This document shows positions 1 through 8,091 of a stretch of 64,000 nt of DNA, piece after piece. Made by a program: the position numbers and the translations under genes. This stretch comes from Mesorhizobium amorphae CCNWGS0123 (lineage in GTDB: Bacteria; Pseudomonadota; Alphaproteobacteria; Rhizobiales; Rhizobiaceae): assembly GCF_001686985.1 (NCBI RefSeq), contig NZ_CP015318.1, forward strand, positions 1,362,001-1,426,000, written 5' to 3'. Position 1 is the first letter of the stretch, and each line of letters opens with the position of its first letter. The notes beneath the pieces were generated by a model that had not been told where the DNA came from, made no database searches, and saw only the letters and a program-made list of their open reading frames with translations.

Positions 1-844
1 CGGGCTCGACACCGCCTATGTCGGCTGGAATCCGGAATCCGACATGGGCAACATCGAGGTCTGGGAACAGTCGATGCCGATGGTCTATATCGGCCGCTCG
101 ATCGTGCCGAATTCTGGAGGCGCCGGCAAATATCGCGGCGGCTGTTCGTTCATCTCGACCTGGCTGATCAACAAGACCTCGCACCTCAGGTTGCACACGT
201 CGGAGCATTCCTCGCGCGTGTTCGACAATGGCGGCATGTGCGGCGGCTATCCGGCGCCGACCTGCCAGAAGCATCGCGCCGTGCGCAACTCCAACATTCA
301 CGAACTGGCGGCCAAGGGCGAACCGCTGGCGCATGCGCCGGGCACGGACCCGCATGTCTCGGATTACGAGAGGAACATCGGTGGCGACCATGTTGTGGTC
401 GAAGGCCCCTACATCACCGCCCCGCACAAGCAAGGCGACATATTCAGCCATTCCTACAATGGCGGCGGCGGTTATGGCGACGTGCTGGAGCGCGACCCGG
501 TCAAAACGGCTTGGGATGTCGAGAACGGCTTTCTCACCCGTGAGGCGGCGGACCAGGTTTTCGGCATCGTGCTGAAGGACGATGCCGAGGGCTATCCGGT
601 CGCCGATGTCGACGCGACCGTCAAACGCCGGGCCGCCATGCGCAAGGAGCGTCTCGCCAGGGCAATCCCGGTGGCGGACTGGATCGCCGCCGAGCGGGGC
701 CGCGTCGAGAAGGCCGACTTCGCTCCGGAGGTGAGGAAAATGTATGCCAGCGCAATCAAACTTTCGCCGCGCTTCACCAAAGATTTCAGCGATTTCTGGA
801 ACGTCGACGCCAGATCGATCTTCACGGCGGGAGCAAAGCCATGA
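1..844 (+). CDS. Acetone carboxylase alpha subunit / hydantoinase B family (3' part only)
   Basis: The reading frame is open from the first bases of the window, so this is the C-terminal ~280 residues of a longer protein. The sequence resembles the HyuB/hydantoinase-B family, specifically the large subunit of acetone carboxylase (ATP-dependent carboxylation of acetone to acetoacetate): a Gly-rich segment (SYNGGGGYGDVLERDP) and an N-terminal stretch around VPNSGGAGKYRGG are typical. The assignment to acetone carboxylase rather than another hydantoinase/oxoprolinase rests mainly on the next gene, which is the characteristic gamma subunit and starts inside this gene's stop codon (ATGA overlap). 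The beta subunit and any regulator would lie upstream, outside the window. Confidence 0.85.
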   Translation, partial: GLDTAYVGWNPESDMGNIEVWEQSMPMVYIGRSIVPNSGGAGKYRGGCSFISTWLINKTSHLRLHTSEHSSRVFDNGGMCGGYPAPTCQKHRAVRNSNIHELAAKGEPLAHAPGTDPHVSDYERNIGGDHVVVEGPYITAPHKQGDIFSHSYNGGGGYGDVLERDPVKTAWDVENGFLTREAADQVFGIVLKDDAEGYPVADVDATVKRRAAMRKERLARAIPVADWIAAERGRVEKADFAPEVRKMYASAIKLSPRFTKDFSDFWNVDARSIFTAGAKP

Positions 845-1332
845 CCTCATACAGCAAGGAAATCATCCGCGATCTGGCTAGCGGTCAGCTGCCCTGGCCG
901 CAGACACGGCGCATCATGAGCGCCTACAAGGACGATGACCGCTTCTTCAAGATGGTCGCCGTCCATCAGGACCGCGTCGCCTGGAAGGACCCGATCCTGT
1001 TGCCGGTCAGCGATCATCTCTTCATCTGCCAGAGCGGCGATGAGCGCGTGACCCGATGCGAATGTGGCCATTCCTTCGGCGACTACCGCAAGAACTGGAA
1101 GCTCAAAGCCGCGATCCATGTCCGCAACACGGAAGAGACGCTGCGCGAGATCTATCCCAACAGCGATCTGCCCGATCCCGCATGGATGGAGATCCGCGAA
1201 TTCATCTGCCCTGAATGCGGCACGCTGCATGAGGTCGAGGCCGCGGCACCCGGCTATCCGATTGTGCATGATTTCGAGCCTGACCTGGAAGGCTTCTACC
1301 GCGATTGGCTTGGCAAGCCGCTGCAGCCTTGA
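841..1332 (+). CDS. acxC: Acetone carboxylase gamma subunit
   Basis: 163 residues, about the usual size of the small gamma subunit. It carries two Cys pairs of metal-binding type, CECGHSF near residue 77 and CPECGTLH near residue 123, plus the conserved N-terminal block SYSKEIIRDLASGQLPW. The gamma subunit is part of the heterohexameric, Mn-containing, ATP-dependent acetone carboxylase. The start ATG overlaps the stop of the alpha-subunit gene by four bases, so the two are translationally coupled. Function by family; subunit role inferred from synteny. Confidence 0.88.
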   Translation: MTSYSKEIIRDLASGQLPWPQTRRIMSAYKDDDRFFKMVAVHQDRVAWKDPILLPVSDHLFICQSGDERVTRCECGHSFGDYRKNWKLKAAIHVRNTEETLREIYPNSDLPDPAWMEIREFICPECGTLHEVEAAAPGYPIVHDFEPDLEGFYRDWLGKPLQP

Positions 1333-1396
1333 CCGGGCCTGTCGCCGGGCCTTGGATGGCGGCTGCTTTGTGGTGTGACTGCGGAGAACCTGTTCG

Positions 1397-2224
1397 ATGA
1401 CCAATCTCTCGGGCCGCAGTGCCATCGTCACCGGCGGTTTCTCCGGCATGGGCTTCGCGATCGCCACGGCGCTTGCCAGAGCCGGGGCCAACGTGGCCGT
1501 CGGCTCCTATGTGGCCGCGCCGGGCACGGGCAGGACCGACGCCGCCTATTATCCGGGCGCCGAGGAGATTGAACGGGTGCGCTCCGCCCTGGCGGCGCAT
1601 GGCACAAGGGTCTACGCCGCACATCTCGACGTGCGCGACAGCGATCTCAGCAATCGCTTCGTGGCCGAGGCGGAGGCCGCGATCGGGCCGGCCGACATCC
1701 TCGTCAATGCCGCCGGCACCACCGCCGAGCAACCGGTCTGCGGCCATTCCGACGAACTCTGGGACAAGATCGTCGACACCAACCTCACCGGCGCCTTCCG
1801 CGCCACCCGCGCCGTGCTGCCCGGCATGATCGGGCGCGGCTGGGGCCGTATCGTCAACATCGGCTCGACCGCGGCCTCCGTCGGCTGGAAGGACAATCCG
1901 GCCTATTGCGCCTCGAAGGCTGGCCTGCTCGGCCTGACCCGCTGCGTGGCGCTGGAAGGTGCCCCGCACGGCGTCACTTGCGTCATGATCAGCCCGACCT
2001 GGGTGGAGACCGAACTGATGCGCCGCAATGTCGCGCAAGTCGTCGAGCGTGAGGGCAAGGGCCGCACGCCGGAGCAAGCCATCGCCGAAATCGCGCGCGG
2101 CAACCCGCAACAACGCATGCTGCAGCCGGAAGAGATTGCGGGACTTGCCGTCTTCCTCTGCTCGGAGGCGGCCAGGGGCATCACCATGGAAAACATCCAG
2201 GTTACCGGCGGCGCTTTGTGGTAG
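1397..2224 (+). CDS. SDR family NAD(P)-dependent oxidoreductase
   Basis: 275-residue classical short-chain dehydrogenase: nucleotide-binding TGGFSGMG at residues ~13-20, NAAG at ~104, active-site Ser in NIGSTAAS and the catalytic Tyr-Lys pair in AYCASKAGL. A GGAG Shine-Dalgarno lies about 10 bases before the ATG. It follows the acetone carboxylase genes by 64 bases on the same strand, so a role in reducing or oxidising a C3-C4 keto compound (acetoacetate/3-hydroxybutyrate or a secondary alcohol) is plausible, but the substrate cannot be read from sequence. Confidence 0.85.
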   Translation: MTNLSGRSAIVTGGFSGMGFAIATALARAGANVAVGSYVAAPGTGRTDAAYYPGAEEIERVRSALAAHGTRVYAAHLDVRDSDLSNRFVAEAEAAIGPADILVNAAGTTAEQPVCGHSDELWDKIVDTNLTGAFRATRAVLPGMIGRGWGRIVNIGSTAASVGWKDNPAYCASKAGLLGLTRCVALEGAPHGVTCVMISPTWVETELMRRNVAQVVEREGKGRTPEQAIAEIARGNPQQRMLQPEEIAGLAVFLCSEAARGITMENIQVTGGALW

Positions 2225-2375
2225 CTCCGGCTCTCGCCCCCGACCCGGTCCGGCCTTATGGGGCGAGGGCGCCGCATTAACGCCATTCACCTGTTGCATG
2301 ACAATGCGCAGGTTCTTCCCGTTTTGCCCGCGACAACATTTGTCATTGAGTGAGGGGCGATAGAACGGTAGGTTA

Positions 2376-2390
2376 TGTTGCACTGCACAA
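2376..2390. promoter_or_regulatory. TGYTGCNNYGCARCA-type dyad upstream of polymerase gene
   Basis: TGTTGCACTGCACAA, 59 bases before the preferred ATG of the Wzy-like polymerase. It belongs to the family of near-identical dyads at 7213, 13938, 16724, 25402, 25451 and 35286. Likely an operator for a regulator shared across the EPS locus; the identity of the regulator is unknown. Confidence 0.45.
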
Positions 2391-2448
2391 TGGACGCCCC
2401 GGATCGGGGCTCGGCCCAGCCTCTGGCAGGCCCAGCCGTGAAGGCTCA

Positions 2449-3756
2449 ATGGATGAGAGATCCGTTAGCGATATGAAGATTCCAAAATCCTTGCTGATCG
2501 ATCCGGAGAAGAGCGCCGTCTATGGCACCTTCGCCGTCGCCGTTTCGATCTTTGCCTTCGCCTACTCGACCAATTTCGGCAAGGTTCTCATCCTCGCCTA
2601 TTATGCGGTCTGGCTTCCGCTCATCCTTGTCGACTACCGGCGGTTTTTACGGCATCTCTCCGACGCCTGGCTGCCGCTGCTGTTTGTCGCCTATGTCTGC
2701 TTTTCGGTCTTCTGGTCGCATGCGCCCGGCATAACCGCGCGAGCGTCGCTCCAGTATTTCTCGCATGTGCTCTGCGCCTACATAGCGGCGCGCACGGTCA
2801 GTGTCCGCACATTGGTGGTGGGCTCCCTGATCGGGATTTTCTTCGTCCTGCTCTATTCGCTGCGCGTCGGCAATTATGCGCTCGACACCATCGACGGGAC
2901 CACCAACTTCGTCGGTGCCTTCGGCTCCAAGAACCAGGTCGGCTTCTTCGCTTCGTTCGGCATCTATCTCTGCTTCGTCTTTGTCGTCTTCTACCGGCGC
3001 GGCTGGCCAAGCCTGGTCTGGACGGCACCGATCGGCCTGCTGTCGCTTTACATGCTGGCCATCGCCCATTCCGCCACCTCGGTGGCGTCGCTGCCGGCGG
3101 GGCTGGCGGTCGTTATCCTGCTTGGCGTGAGCAAGGTGCTGTCACGCCGCTACAGGCGGGTGCTGTTCGCGGTCGGCGCCTGCACGCTGGTCGGGGCGAT
3201 CATGGCGGCGCTCAATCTTGGCCTTATGGATTTCGTGCTCGGCATCTTCGGCAAGGATTCGACGCTCACCGGGCGTACCTATCTGTGGGAACAGGGCTGG
3301 GAGGCCGCCCAGCAATTCCCGGTCCTCGGCTATGGCTATGCCGCCTATTGGGTGCAGGGTTTCGCCGAGGCCGAACGGCTGTGGGCCGAGTTCTACATCA
3401 CCACCCGCACCGGCTTCCACTTCCACAACACCTATATCGAGACCCTGGTCGAGCTCGGCTTTGTCGGGGTGACGATGATTGCGCTGGTCATCCTGCGCGC
3501 CTTCTATGGACACGTGTCGTCGGTCATCTTCCGCGATTGGCGCGCCGATTCGGTCGTCCTCGCCGGCGCGGTCGGCCTCATGCTGCTCCGCTCCTTCTTC
3601 GAGGTCGAAATCCTCGGCCCCTATTTCACCGCGTCATTCGTCGTCTACTACGGCCTGTTCAAGCTGCGCGAAGTGCCGGTGGTGCGGCCACAGCGGTCGC
3701 GGATCGCCATCCAGGAAGCGAAAACCGCAAGCAGCGGGCCCCACGCAATAGGTTAG
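2449..3756 (+). CDS. EPS polymerase, Wzy / O-antigen ligase family (ExoQ-like)
   Basis: 435 residues from the ATG at 2449, close to S. meliloti ExoQ (about 434). The frame is open upstream to a GTG at 2350, but the extra residues are polar and low-complexity and would place the regulatory dyad inside the gene. The protein is very hydrophobic with roughly ten membrane segments and the family signature in the C-terminal half: TGRTYLWEQG, then a large periplasmic loop with HFHNTYIETLVELGFVGV. It should polymerise undecaprenyl-linked repeat units in the inner membrane. It stands alone on this strand, followed by convergent EPS genes. Confidence 0.85.
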   Translation: MDERSVSDMKIPKSLLIDPEKSAVYGTFAVAVSIFAFAYSTNFGKVLILAYYAVWLPLILVDYRRFLRHLSDAWLPLLFVAYVCFSVFWSHAPGITARASLQYFSHVLCAYIAARTVSVRTLVVGSLIGIFFVLLYSLRVGNYALDTIDGTTNFVGAFGSKNQVGFFASFGIYLCFVFVVFYRRGWPSLVWTAPIGLLSLYMLAIAHSATSVASLPAGLAVVILLGVSKVLSRRYRRVLFAVGACTLVGAIMAALNLGLMDFVLGIFGKDSTLTGRTYLWEQGWEAAQQFPVLGYGYAAYWVQGFAEAERLWAEFYITTRTGFHFHNTYIETLVELGFVGVTMIALVILRAFYGHVSSVIFRDWRADSVVLAGAVGLMLLRSFFEVEILGPYFTASFVVYYGLFKLREVPVVRPQRSRIAIQEAKTASSGPHAIG

Positions 3757-3840
3757 AACAATCCTAGGAAAACTGCGTAGCCGTCCGGAATTGGGTCGGC
3801 GGGGCCATCAAAAGCCCGAGCCGCTCTAAGCGGCAGGCCG
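3757..3840. repeat. Degenerate copy of a rhizobial intergenic repeat
   Basis: The segment resembles the repeat at 33145-33249: both contain a TTAGARCAAT-like start, GGAAAA followed by GCG, a CCGGAATTG block, and end in CCGCTCTA. It fills the gap between two convergent genes and may act as a bidirectional terminator or be a decayed mobile repeat. No coding potential seen. Confidence 0.5.
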
Positions 3841-3844
3841 ACGC

Positions 3845-4933
3845 TCAGGCGATGGCGCGAGAACGCTGCATCTGCCGCTGCAGGAAGCGCCGCACCGGCT
3901 CGTCATAGAGGCGGGTTGCGATGTCGGCGATGACGATCACGGCAAGCGCCATGACGATGCCGAACCAGGGATGGTTGGCGAACGGATCGATGGAGACGGC
4001 CTTGCCCGCTCCCGCGATGATCATCAGCATCGGCGTGTGGATGATGTAGATCGGGTAGGAGATCCGTCCGAGCCAGCCATAGAGCCTGGCAAGGCCTGGA
4101 CGGGTCGGCGCTACGGCGCCAACCGTGACCAGGAGTGGAAACAACAGCACGACGCAGATGAGATCGTAGGGCGCGCGGCCGGCGCCTGCCGGCGCGATGG
4201 CAAAGACCACCAGTGTCAGGATCATCGCCATCTCGACCCAGTAGCCTTTCTGCAGGAACCCGAGACTCCCCTGGATGCTCCCCATCGACCGGCAAAGCAG
4301 CACGCCCAGAAAGAACGAGAAGCTGACGCGCGGCAGGCCGCTGGCGATTGTCTGTCCGGTCATGCCGAAATCGAGCGTGCCGGCCAGCACCGCAGCAAGG
4401 ATCAGCAGCGCCAGGCTGCCGGCGAGCAGCACCACCAGCGCCCTTTTCGACAGCACGAAGAACAAGAGCACATAGGCAATATTCACCAGCAGCTCGAAAA
4501 ACAGCGACCAGGAGGCGGGATTGAGCGGAAAGATGGTGTGATAGGCATCGCCGACCAGCGGAATGAACAGCATGCCCGTCGTCAGCATGACGGCAATGTC
4601 GGAGACCGGCAGATACTCGGCCGGAATCAGCCTGTTCTTGATCACCAGATAGAAAAAGCCGAGCAGCGTGCCGGCAAGGTAGAGCGGGTAGAGGCGGATC
4701 AGCCGGATCAGCAGGAAGCTGCCGACGCTCATCCCGGTTTCGATCTTCCTGTCATAGGCGTGTGCAATGACGAAGCCGCTGAGCAGGAAGAACAGGTCGA
4801 CCGCAAGGTAGCTCGAAGGCAGCACCTTGCCGTCGGAGATGAATGGCGAGAAGTGGTAGAGCATGACGCTGATCGCCGCCACGCCGCGCATTGCGTCGAG
4901 ATTGAGGTACACGTGACGGGGTGCCGGCTGCAT
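3845..4933 (-). CDS. Acyltransferase family 3 membrane protein (ExoZ/OafA-like)
   Basis: 362 residues, polytopic, with family features: N-terminal NLDAMRGVAAISVMLYHF containing the conserved Arg and His, then DLFFLLSGFVIAHAYDRK. About ten membrane segments follow, ending in a short basic tail. Such proteins O-acetylate (or otherwise acylate) polysaccharide repeat units at the inner membrane; ExoZ acetylates succinoglycan. A second member lies at 34163-35242, so the polymer may carry two different acyl decorations. It is downstream of exoF and exoY on the same strand, separated by about 190 bases that contain a short tandem repeat. Confidence 0.85.
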   Translation of the reverse strand: MQPAPRHVYLNLDAMRGVAAISVMLYHFSPFISDGKVLPSSYLAVDLFFLLSGFVIAHAYDRKIETGMSVGSFLLIRLIRLYPLYLAGTLLGFFYLVIKNRLIPAEYLPVSDIAVMLTTGMLFIPLVGDAYHTIFPLNPASWSLFFELLVNIAYVLLFFVLSKRALVVLLAGSLALLILAAVLAGTLDFGMTGQTIASGLPRVSFSFFLGVLLCRSMGSIQGSLGFLQKGYWVEMAMILTLVVFAIAPAGAGRAPYDLICVVLLFPLLVTVGAVAPTRPGLARLYGWLGRISYPIYIIHTPMLMIIAGAGKAVSIDPFANHPWFGIVMALAVIVIADIATRLYDEPVRRFLQRQMQRSRAIA

Positions 4934-5063
4934 TATGGGCCTTCATCAGCGGATCGCTGCGCGACGTCTGCAGCGGCTCTCCTGCACCCGGCTGGGCGGC
5001 ACTCGATGCTGCCTTCTCAACTCCTGCCGGCCGGCGTCGATGACGCCGGGCCGTTTACCTACC

Positions 5064-5127
5064 GGCTGACGATTGTCATGCCTACTGGCTGACCATTGTC
5101 ATGCCAGGCTGATCATTGTCATGCCTA
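5064..5127. repeat. Three tandem copies of a ~20-23 bp unit
   Basis: Three successive copies of GGCTGAYSATTGTCATGCC, beginning at 5064, 5087 and 5107, with a partial fourth start (GGCTGGCC) running into the 3' end of the exoF-like gene. Seen directly in the sequence; function unknown. It lies between the exoF stop and the start of the acyltransferase, so it could be a slipped-strand duplication of the exoF tail or a binding array. Confidence 0.6.
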
Positions 5128-6384
5128 TTGGCTGGCCATCGGCGCCAGCTTGACCTTGATCACGTCCCCCGGCAGCACCAGCGTGTCCTCCTTGGCGGCG
5201 ATCTCGCTCGTCTTGCCGTCGACAACGCGCACCAGCGAATAGAGGAGGGCCGGTTCTTCGCCGCTCGTGATTGCAGCCGTCGTTGCCGGATCCGTTGCCT
5301 GGGCCATCAGGCCTTTTTGCATGCCCACCCTGAGCGCAGCCTCGTTCAGATCGGCTTCGGTCTGCTGCCGGTCGGCGGCGAGCTTCGAGCTCAGGGTATT
5401 TTGGGCATCGATCGCATCCTGCGTCGCCTTGCTGATCGACTGCTTGGCGGTGAGGATGGCCGTTTCGTAGTCCAGGATCTTGCCCTGCAGGTCGGCGACG
5501 GATTGCTGCGAATCCAGCAGTCGCGAATTGGCGACCAGACCCTTTTGAGCCAGCGGGCCGATGTTGCTGAGCTGCTTCTGCGCCAGATCGACCTGCTTCT
5601 GCTGGTTCTCGATCTTCTGCTGCAGCGATTCGATTTCGGACTGCAAAACGCTCTTCAGCTCGTCGAGCGCCTGCAGCTTCAGCTTCAGAGCCTTCTGGTC
5701 GGAGGTGAGAATGGTCATCTCGTCGGCAACGATGGCCTGCAACCGCGGATCGCCCTCGACCTCCTTCGGCACGTCGAAGGTGGTCTTGCCGACCAGATCG
5801 GCATCGATGCGGGCGCGTTTGACCACCAGCCGAACCCGCTGGTCGTCGTAAATGTCAAAGTTGCCCTTGGCGGTGACCAGGTCCTTGCCGAGCTGGGAGC
5901 CGAGATCGGTATTGCGTCTTATGCCCCCGGCAACGCTGATCGCCTTGAGCACCGTCAATTCTGGGACGTAAGGAAACTGACCAGGCGACTGCACTTCGCC
6001 CGAAATGTAGAACGGCCGGAACTGCACCATTTCCACGGATGCTTCCGGCTTGTCCGCAAGCGCCAGCTTACGCTGCAGGGCTTCGCTGATCGTTGCCGCG
6101 ATCTCGGCGGTGGTCTTGCCGGCGGCGGGCAATTCGCCTGCGAAAGGCACAGAGAGCGTTCCGCCGGGGCCGACCGAATAGTCGCCGTTGACCGCCGACC
6201 AGTCCCGGAACGTGCCTTCGACTGTCTGCCATTCCGCGATGCGGATGTTGAGCTTGTCCTGCGGTCCAAGCTGGTAGTCGCCGGCCATGGCCGGGACCGA
6301 AAGCGAGAGCGCCAGGCAGGCTGCGATGAGCCGTACCGGCGCCGTGGATCTGCTGCGAAGAAGTCCGACGATGTCTGTTTTCAA
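5125..6384 (-). CDS. exoF: Polysaccharide biosynthesis/export protein, ExoF-like
   Basis: About 419 residues from a TTG at 6384; S. meliloti ExoF has 421. The frame is open to an ATG at 6507, but that start would bury the signal peptide (APVRLIAACLALSLSVPAMA) 50 residues inside and overlap exoY by 25 bases. The mature part begins with the polysaccharide-export domain (GDYQLGPQDKLNIRIAEWQ), followed by a SLBB-like region and a long Gln-rich coiled coil (about residues 210-340). ExoF-type proteins act at the periplasm/outer membrane in polymer export or early repeat-unit assembly. It is downstream of exoY and transcribed with it. Confidence 0.87.
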   Translation of the reverse strand: MKTDIVGLLRSRSTAPVRLIAACLALSLSVPAMAGDYQLGPQDKLNIRIAEWQTVEGTFRDWSAVNGDYSVGPGGTLSVPFAGELPAAGKTTAEIAATISEALQRKLALADKPEASVEMVQFRPFYISGEVQSPGQFPYVPELTVLKAISVAGGIRRNTDLGSQLGKDLVTAKGNFDIYDDQRVRLVVKRARIDADLVGKTTFDVPKEVEGDPRLQAIVADEMTILTSDQKALKLKLQALDELKSVLQSEIESLQQKIENQQKQVDLAQKQLSNIGPLAQKGLVANSRLLDSQQSVADLQGKILDYETAILTAKQSISKATQDAIDAQNTLSSKLAADRQQTEADLNEAALRVGMQKGLMAQATDPATTAAITSGEEPALLYSLVRVVDGKTSEIAAKEDTLVLPGDVIKVKLAPMASQ

Positions 6385-6482
6385 CTGAACGTTTCCGATC
6401 CGCTTTGCCCCCACCGCCCAATGAGTTCGCTGCTGGCCGAAGACAGCCGCCTCAATGCAAGACCGGCTGTGCGAGACTGACT

Positions 6483-7160
6483 CTAGTAGGAGCCGCGCGA
6501 CATCCACACCGCAGGCACGGTCTTGAAGATGATGCGAACGTCCTCGAACAACGACCAGTTCTCGACATAGTGGCGATCGAACGCCACGCGAGTGTCATAA
6601 GAGACGTCGTTGCGGCCGCTGACCTGCCACAGCCCGGTCAGGCCGGGGCGCGACTTCAGATAGTAGACTGCGGCGCTACCGTAGATTTCCAGTTCATCGC
6701 GCACGACGGGTCGAGGTCCGACGAGGCTCATATCGCCCTGCAGGATGTTGATGATCTGCGGCAATTCATCGAGGCTGAGCTTCCTCAGTACCGCTCCGAC
6801 GCGCGTCACGCGCGGGTCGTTCTTCAGCTTGCGCGTCGCGATCCATTCGGCATTCGCCTCCGGATTGGCGGCAAGATAAGCGGCAAGCACGCGCTCGCCG
6901 TCCGGAACCATGGTGCGGAACTTGAGGCAGGGGAACACCCGGCCGCCGCGACCGATGCGCTTGTGGCCATAGAAGATCGTGCCGCCGTCCGACAGCTTGA
7001 CCAGGAGGGCCACCATCACGAACAGCGGGCTGAGAAGAATCAGGCCGACCAGTGAGCCGACAATATCGAAACTGCGTTTGAGCAGGCCGCCGATGGGTGG
7101 CGGAAAATCAATGCCGACCTGCGAAAACCCCGCATTGGCCGACTTGGCGACGTCCCTCAT
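6483..7160 (-). CDS. exoY: Undecaprenyl-phosphate sugar phosphotransferase ExoY
   Basis: 225 residues, matching ExoY of S. meliloti (226). It has one N-terminal membrane segment ([20 protein letters not shown]), then the bacterial sugar transferase domain: [18 protein letters not shown], the Asp-Glu pair in [16 protein letters not shown] and [11 protein letters not shown], ending in the [12 protein letters not shown] block. It transfers the first sugar-1-phosphate (galactose in succinoglycan) onto undecaprenyl phosphate, committing precursor to EPS. It heads the exoY-exoF transcript and has a dyad operator 53 bases upstream. Confidence 0.93.
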   Translation of the reverse strand: MRDVAKSANAGFSQVGIDFPPPIGGLLKRSFDIVGSLVGLILLSPLFVMVALLVKLSDGGTIFYGHKRIGRGGRVFPCLKFRTMVPDGERVLAAYLAANPEANAEWIATRKLKNDPRVTRVGAVLRKLSLDELPQIINILQGDMSLVGPRPVVRDELEIYGSAAVYYLKSRPGLTGLWQVSGRNDVSYDTRVAFDRHYVENWSLFEDVRIIFKTVPAVWMSRGSY

Positions 7161-7768
7161 GCTTAAAGCTCCATACGTTGAACGAATGGTTTACGGCACG
7201 ATATCAAAAAAATGCTGCAGCGCAACACACAATTTCCCATCACGGTGAAATAGTCACGTCATGAATTGACTAAATAATAAACGCGCTCTGCCCAAAAATT
7301 CGCCTTTGTGGCGCGTTTGTGACAATTTGTGAGCAAGTGCTGAAAATGTAGTGCTTTTTTGGGGCCGATTTTGGGCGAATCGTTCTTCGCCGCAGAGCGT
7401 GGGGCGTTAAATTGCTTAAGATTCGCTGGATGACCTGAGTTGTTCGCATAAAATACTAATTAACATTGTAGCTTTTACTGAAGTAGAATCCATTTCCTCC
7501 TAATCGCTATGGTGCCTGCGTGTGCGTCGCAGCATGACAGAGTCGATCCCGTCGACCCGCTCAAAATTATTTGCGGTTGGCCTTGCCGACAGTTCCCCGC
7601 CTTAATAGAGTCGCAAATTGTTCCTGTTAGAGTTTGGATAGGTTGGAAAGGCCGGAAGCAACCGGTCGAAAGTGGGCATAAGAATAAGCTCGCGTGGCGC
7701 ATGGGGAGATACTCGGGTGGGTAAGTCGTCGCTTTTGCATGCTCGCGTCGGTTGACGGGACGACGGGC
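7161..7768. other. Long AT-rich divergent regulatory region exoY / exoX
   Basis: About 600 bases with no convincing gene. The AT content is much higher than in the surroundings, with runs such as TTTGTGACAATTTGTGAGC near 7315 and AAATACTAATTAACATTG near 7450. It separates exoY (leftward) from exoX (rightward) and carries the dyad at 7213. A partial dyad (right half GCAGCA complete) lies at about 7523-7534. Most likely a complex promoter region; individual promoter elements cannot be assigned with confidence. Confidence 0.5.
7213..7227. promoter_or_regulatory. Dyad TGCTGCAGCGCAACA upstream of exoY
   Basis: Exact match to TGYTGCNNYGCARCA, 53 bases upstream of the exoY start on the minus strand. 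It is positioned where an operator would control the first committed step of EPS synthesis. Confidence 0.5.
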
Positions 7769-8041
7769 ATGTCACTACCAAAATTCATCATAGGAATGGT
7801 TTTCGCCATCGCGATCGTGGTCGCGTGGTCGTATTTCGATGGCGCTTCGCTGGGCATGACGCTGCTGCGTGCCATCGCTTGCGCCGTCATCATTCAGCTT
7901 GGCTACTTTCTGCTGGTCTTCGTCATGGTCGCCAGGAGCGCCCCGACGCCAGCCGAAAAGGCACGCGAAGCCGAAAGAAACCTGGGCCTGGACCAGACGG
8001 CCAAGAACGAGAAATTCAGCACCAGGCGAAGCATTCACTGA
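7769..8041 (+). CDS. exoX: Exopolysaccharide production repressor ExoX/SyrA-like
   Basis: 90 residues from the ATG at 7769. Two membrane segments (PKFIIGMVFAIAIVVAWSYF and TLLRAIACAVIIQLGYFLLV) precede a polar tail. The pattern SLGMTLLRAIACAVIIQLGY is characteristic of small rhizobial ExoX/Psi-type proteins, which post-translationally inhibit the sugar transferase ExoY. Its position divergent from exoY supports this. A longer start at 7694 is possible but adds residues lacking family similarity. Confidence 0.78.
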   Translation: MSLPKFIIGMVFAIAIVVAWSYFDGASLGMTLLRAIACAVIIQLGYFLLVFVMVARSAPTPAEKAREAERNLGLDQTAKNEKFSTRRSIH

Positions 8042-8091
8042 TTCTTGCTTCGCTGCGCCGTGGCCAAATCGTCCTCAGCGCCGAATCGTCC

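Noticed and set aside
5125..6507. Longer ExoF-like protein starting at 6507
   Set aside because: It would overlap exoY and place the signal peptide about 50 residues inside; the TTG at 6384 gives the usual family length.
7520..7534. Further EPS-type dyad upstream of exoX
   Set aside because: Only the right half (GCAGCA) fits; the left half has three mismatches, so it was not counted as a site.
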